A stretch of DNA of 64,000 nt from Dendrolimus kikuchii. Lineage: Eukaryota; Arthropoda; Insecta; Lepidoptera; Lasiocampidae. Position numbers and translations under genes: made by a program. Shown one piece after another: positions 62,842-64,000 of the stretch. Where the stretch lies: the NCBI GenBank assembly GCA_019925095.2, contig CM034411.1, forward strand, positions 1,337,001-1,401,000. Reading direction: 5' to 3'. The notes beneath the pieces were generated by a model that did no database searches, was not told the origin of the DNA, and saw nothing but the letters and a program-made list of their open reading frames with translations. The first letter of the stretch is position 1, and the number at the start of each line of letters is the position of its first letter.

Positions 62842-63121
62842 CTGCAACAATATACATACATAATATATCAATTAGGTACTATTTCTCTAACTTCTTTGAA
62901 TCCTCATTTATCCTTCCTTCCACTATCTAAGTAACTAACTGCTGCAGCACAACGACCCAAAATAAGTCCTGGCCTCCGAAATACTCCACTTCTTTCTGTT
63001 CAGCGCTGTCTCCTGTTAGTCATAGGCTTGAAGCTCGCGCAGGTCCTTCCACTATCAATTACTCAAAAACCCAAAACTATTTTGTATCACCAAAAGACTT
63101 ATGTATCTCCTTCAATTTTAT

Positions 63122-63434
63122 GTTTTTTTTATGGCAGGAGATCAGCAGATAGGCAGACGGCCCACTTGATGGAAAGCGGTTACCATCGCCTACGGACATT
63201 TGCAACACCAAAGTTGCTACAAATGTGCTGCTGCTTTCTTAAGGGAGACTGAAACCTGGTCACTAATGCCGGAACACAAGTCAAAGTTTTTATGGCGACA
63301 TACTTTAGACCAGGGATGGTAGTCATCCAGTCGGGCAAATGCCCTACCACCTGGCTGTGGGTTGTTAAGTCGCCTCTTACGACAGGCCGCCCCAACGCAG
63401 GAAATTGTATTCTTTCTCCGTTTCTGCACGGATA
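63122..63434 (-). mobile_element. SINE-A copy
   Basis: Complete, T-run short; end reads TTTCTGCACGGATA. Confidence 0.9.
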
Positions 63435-63481
63435 ATTATGTATATATTCTTAGGTGTCTTTTCCGAATATGTAACAGAATT

Positions 63482-63715
63482 ATTTTTTTATTGCATGAGT
63501 TCAGCAGACAGGCAGACGGCCTACCAGATGGAACGCGGTTACCATCGCCTATGGACATTTGTAACAACAAAGGTGCTACCAATGTGCTGCTGCTTTCTAA
63601 AGAGAAACTAAAACTTGGCCATTAATGCCGGAACACAGCTCAAGGTTTTTATGGCGAGATGTTCTAGATCAGGCGTGGTAGCCATCCAGACGGTCAAACA
63701 CCCTACCACCTGGGT
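63482..63715 (-). mobile_element. SINE-A copy, head missing
   Basis: Second copy ~50 bp from the previous one, stopping at CCTACCACCTGG, where 45703 and 47753 also break. Confidence 0.85.
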
Positions 63716-63988
63716 GCATTAATTTCACAGTGAACATTTAGCTTGAAAGTCAAATATTTCATCACAATTTTCTTTATGCTGGGGCTTCATCTGCATTAGT
63801 GTTAAAGATTTAAGCCGTTTCACGCAGATATGCAGACGAGTTTAATGCGTTATTTGAGATGCGACATTGATAAAGTATGTGCATACAGTAATGTGGCCAT
63901 GCATTAATGATATTTTTAACGCTTTAAATAAGACGTATTTGGCAACAGCCTAACAACCTTAAGAATCACTAAGAAACGTTCAAACTTA

Positions 63989-64000
63989 CTCTAACTCTCT
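63989..64000 (-). CDS. Possible exon 3' edge at the window border
   Basis: The minus strand reads AGA then GTAAGTTTG, a near-perfect donor, so an upstream exon may end at 63989. It does not match the end of the G exon expected from the module order, and only 12 nt are visible, so phase and identity cannot be checked. Confidence 0.25.

Overview
This window is nuclear DNA of an insect, most likely a butterfly or moth (Lepidoptera). It is AT-rich and crowded with repeat families of a lepidopteran type: 3' ends of RTE-like LINEs with (ATGT)n tails, Penelope-like elements, Helitrons with CTAG ends, tRNA-derived SINEs and poly(A) retroposons. No bacterial genes, rRNA, CRISPR array or operon structure is present. 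The species cannot be named from the sequence.

One host gene spans the window on the minus strand. I assembled 36 short internal exons (2093 to 62841, 4,873 coding nt, about 1,624 codons) by combining AG acceptors, GT/GC donors, open frames and phase. Every exon joins its neighbour in a compatible phase. Neither the start nor the stop codon is in the window; a lone donor at 63989 hints at one more upstream exon. The protein is predicted to be mostly alpha-helical, low in aromatic residues and rich in Ala/Leu/Ser. From its N-terminal side it has two complete copies of a ~297-residue module, each encoded by the same seven exons (A-B-C-D-E-F-G: 78, 116, 93, 159, 214, 113/119 and 115 nt), then a third module interrupted by a proline-rich exon, a fourth diverged module, and nine non-modular exons including a PPVPPKP motif. 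Helix-bundle proteins of the vinculin/talin/alpha-catenin type look superficially similar, but I do not recognise the family and propose no gene symbol.

Nearly all remaining DNA is intronic and made of transposons. Main families: a ~320-bp A-tailed retroposon here called SINE-A (over 20 copies); 5'-truncated RTE-like LINE ends, several with target duplications; Penelope-like elements (PLEs) with inverted terminal repeats that can fold into a hammerhead-like hairpin; two tRNA-derived SINEs; Helitrons; a hAT-type MITE with 8-bp target duplication; solo LTRs; a Bel/Pao gag-protease remnant; R1/Jockey-like LINE ends; foldback elements; and two 9-bp minisatellites.

Layout: 1-2.1 kb repeats and a foldback element; 2.1-17.3 kb 3' exons with RTE, hAT, SINE-A and a tandem LINE/SINE duplication; 17.3-28 kb module 4 with Helitron, PLE and R1-like insertions; 28-37 kb degenerate end of module 3, a 9-mer array and the proline-rich exon; 37.3-43.8 kb one ~6.5-kb composite Penelope insertion with a nested Bel/Pao remnant, inside an intron that would otherwise be ~130 bp; 43.9-62.8 kb start of module 3, then modules 2 and 1. 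The most notable results are the exon-cassette amplification with mosaic homogenisation, two GC-AG introns, the nested Penelope composite, and several insertions whose empty sites can be reconstructed.
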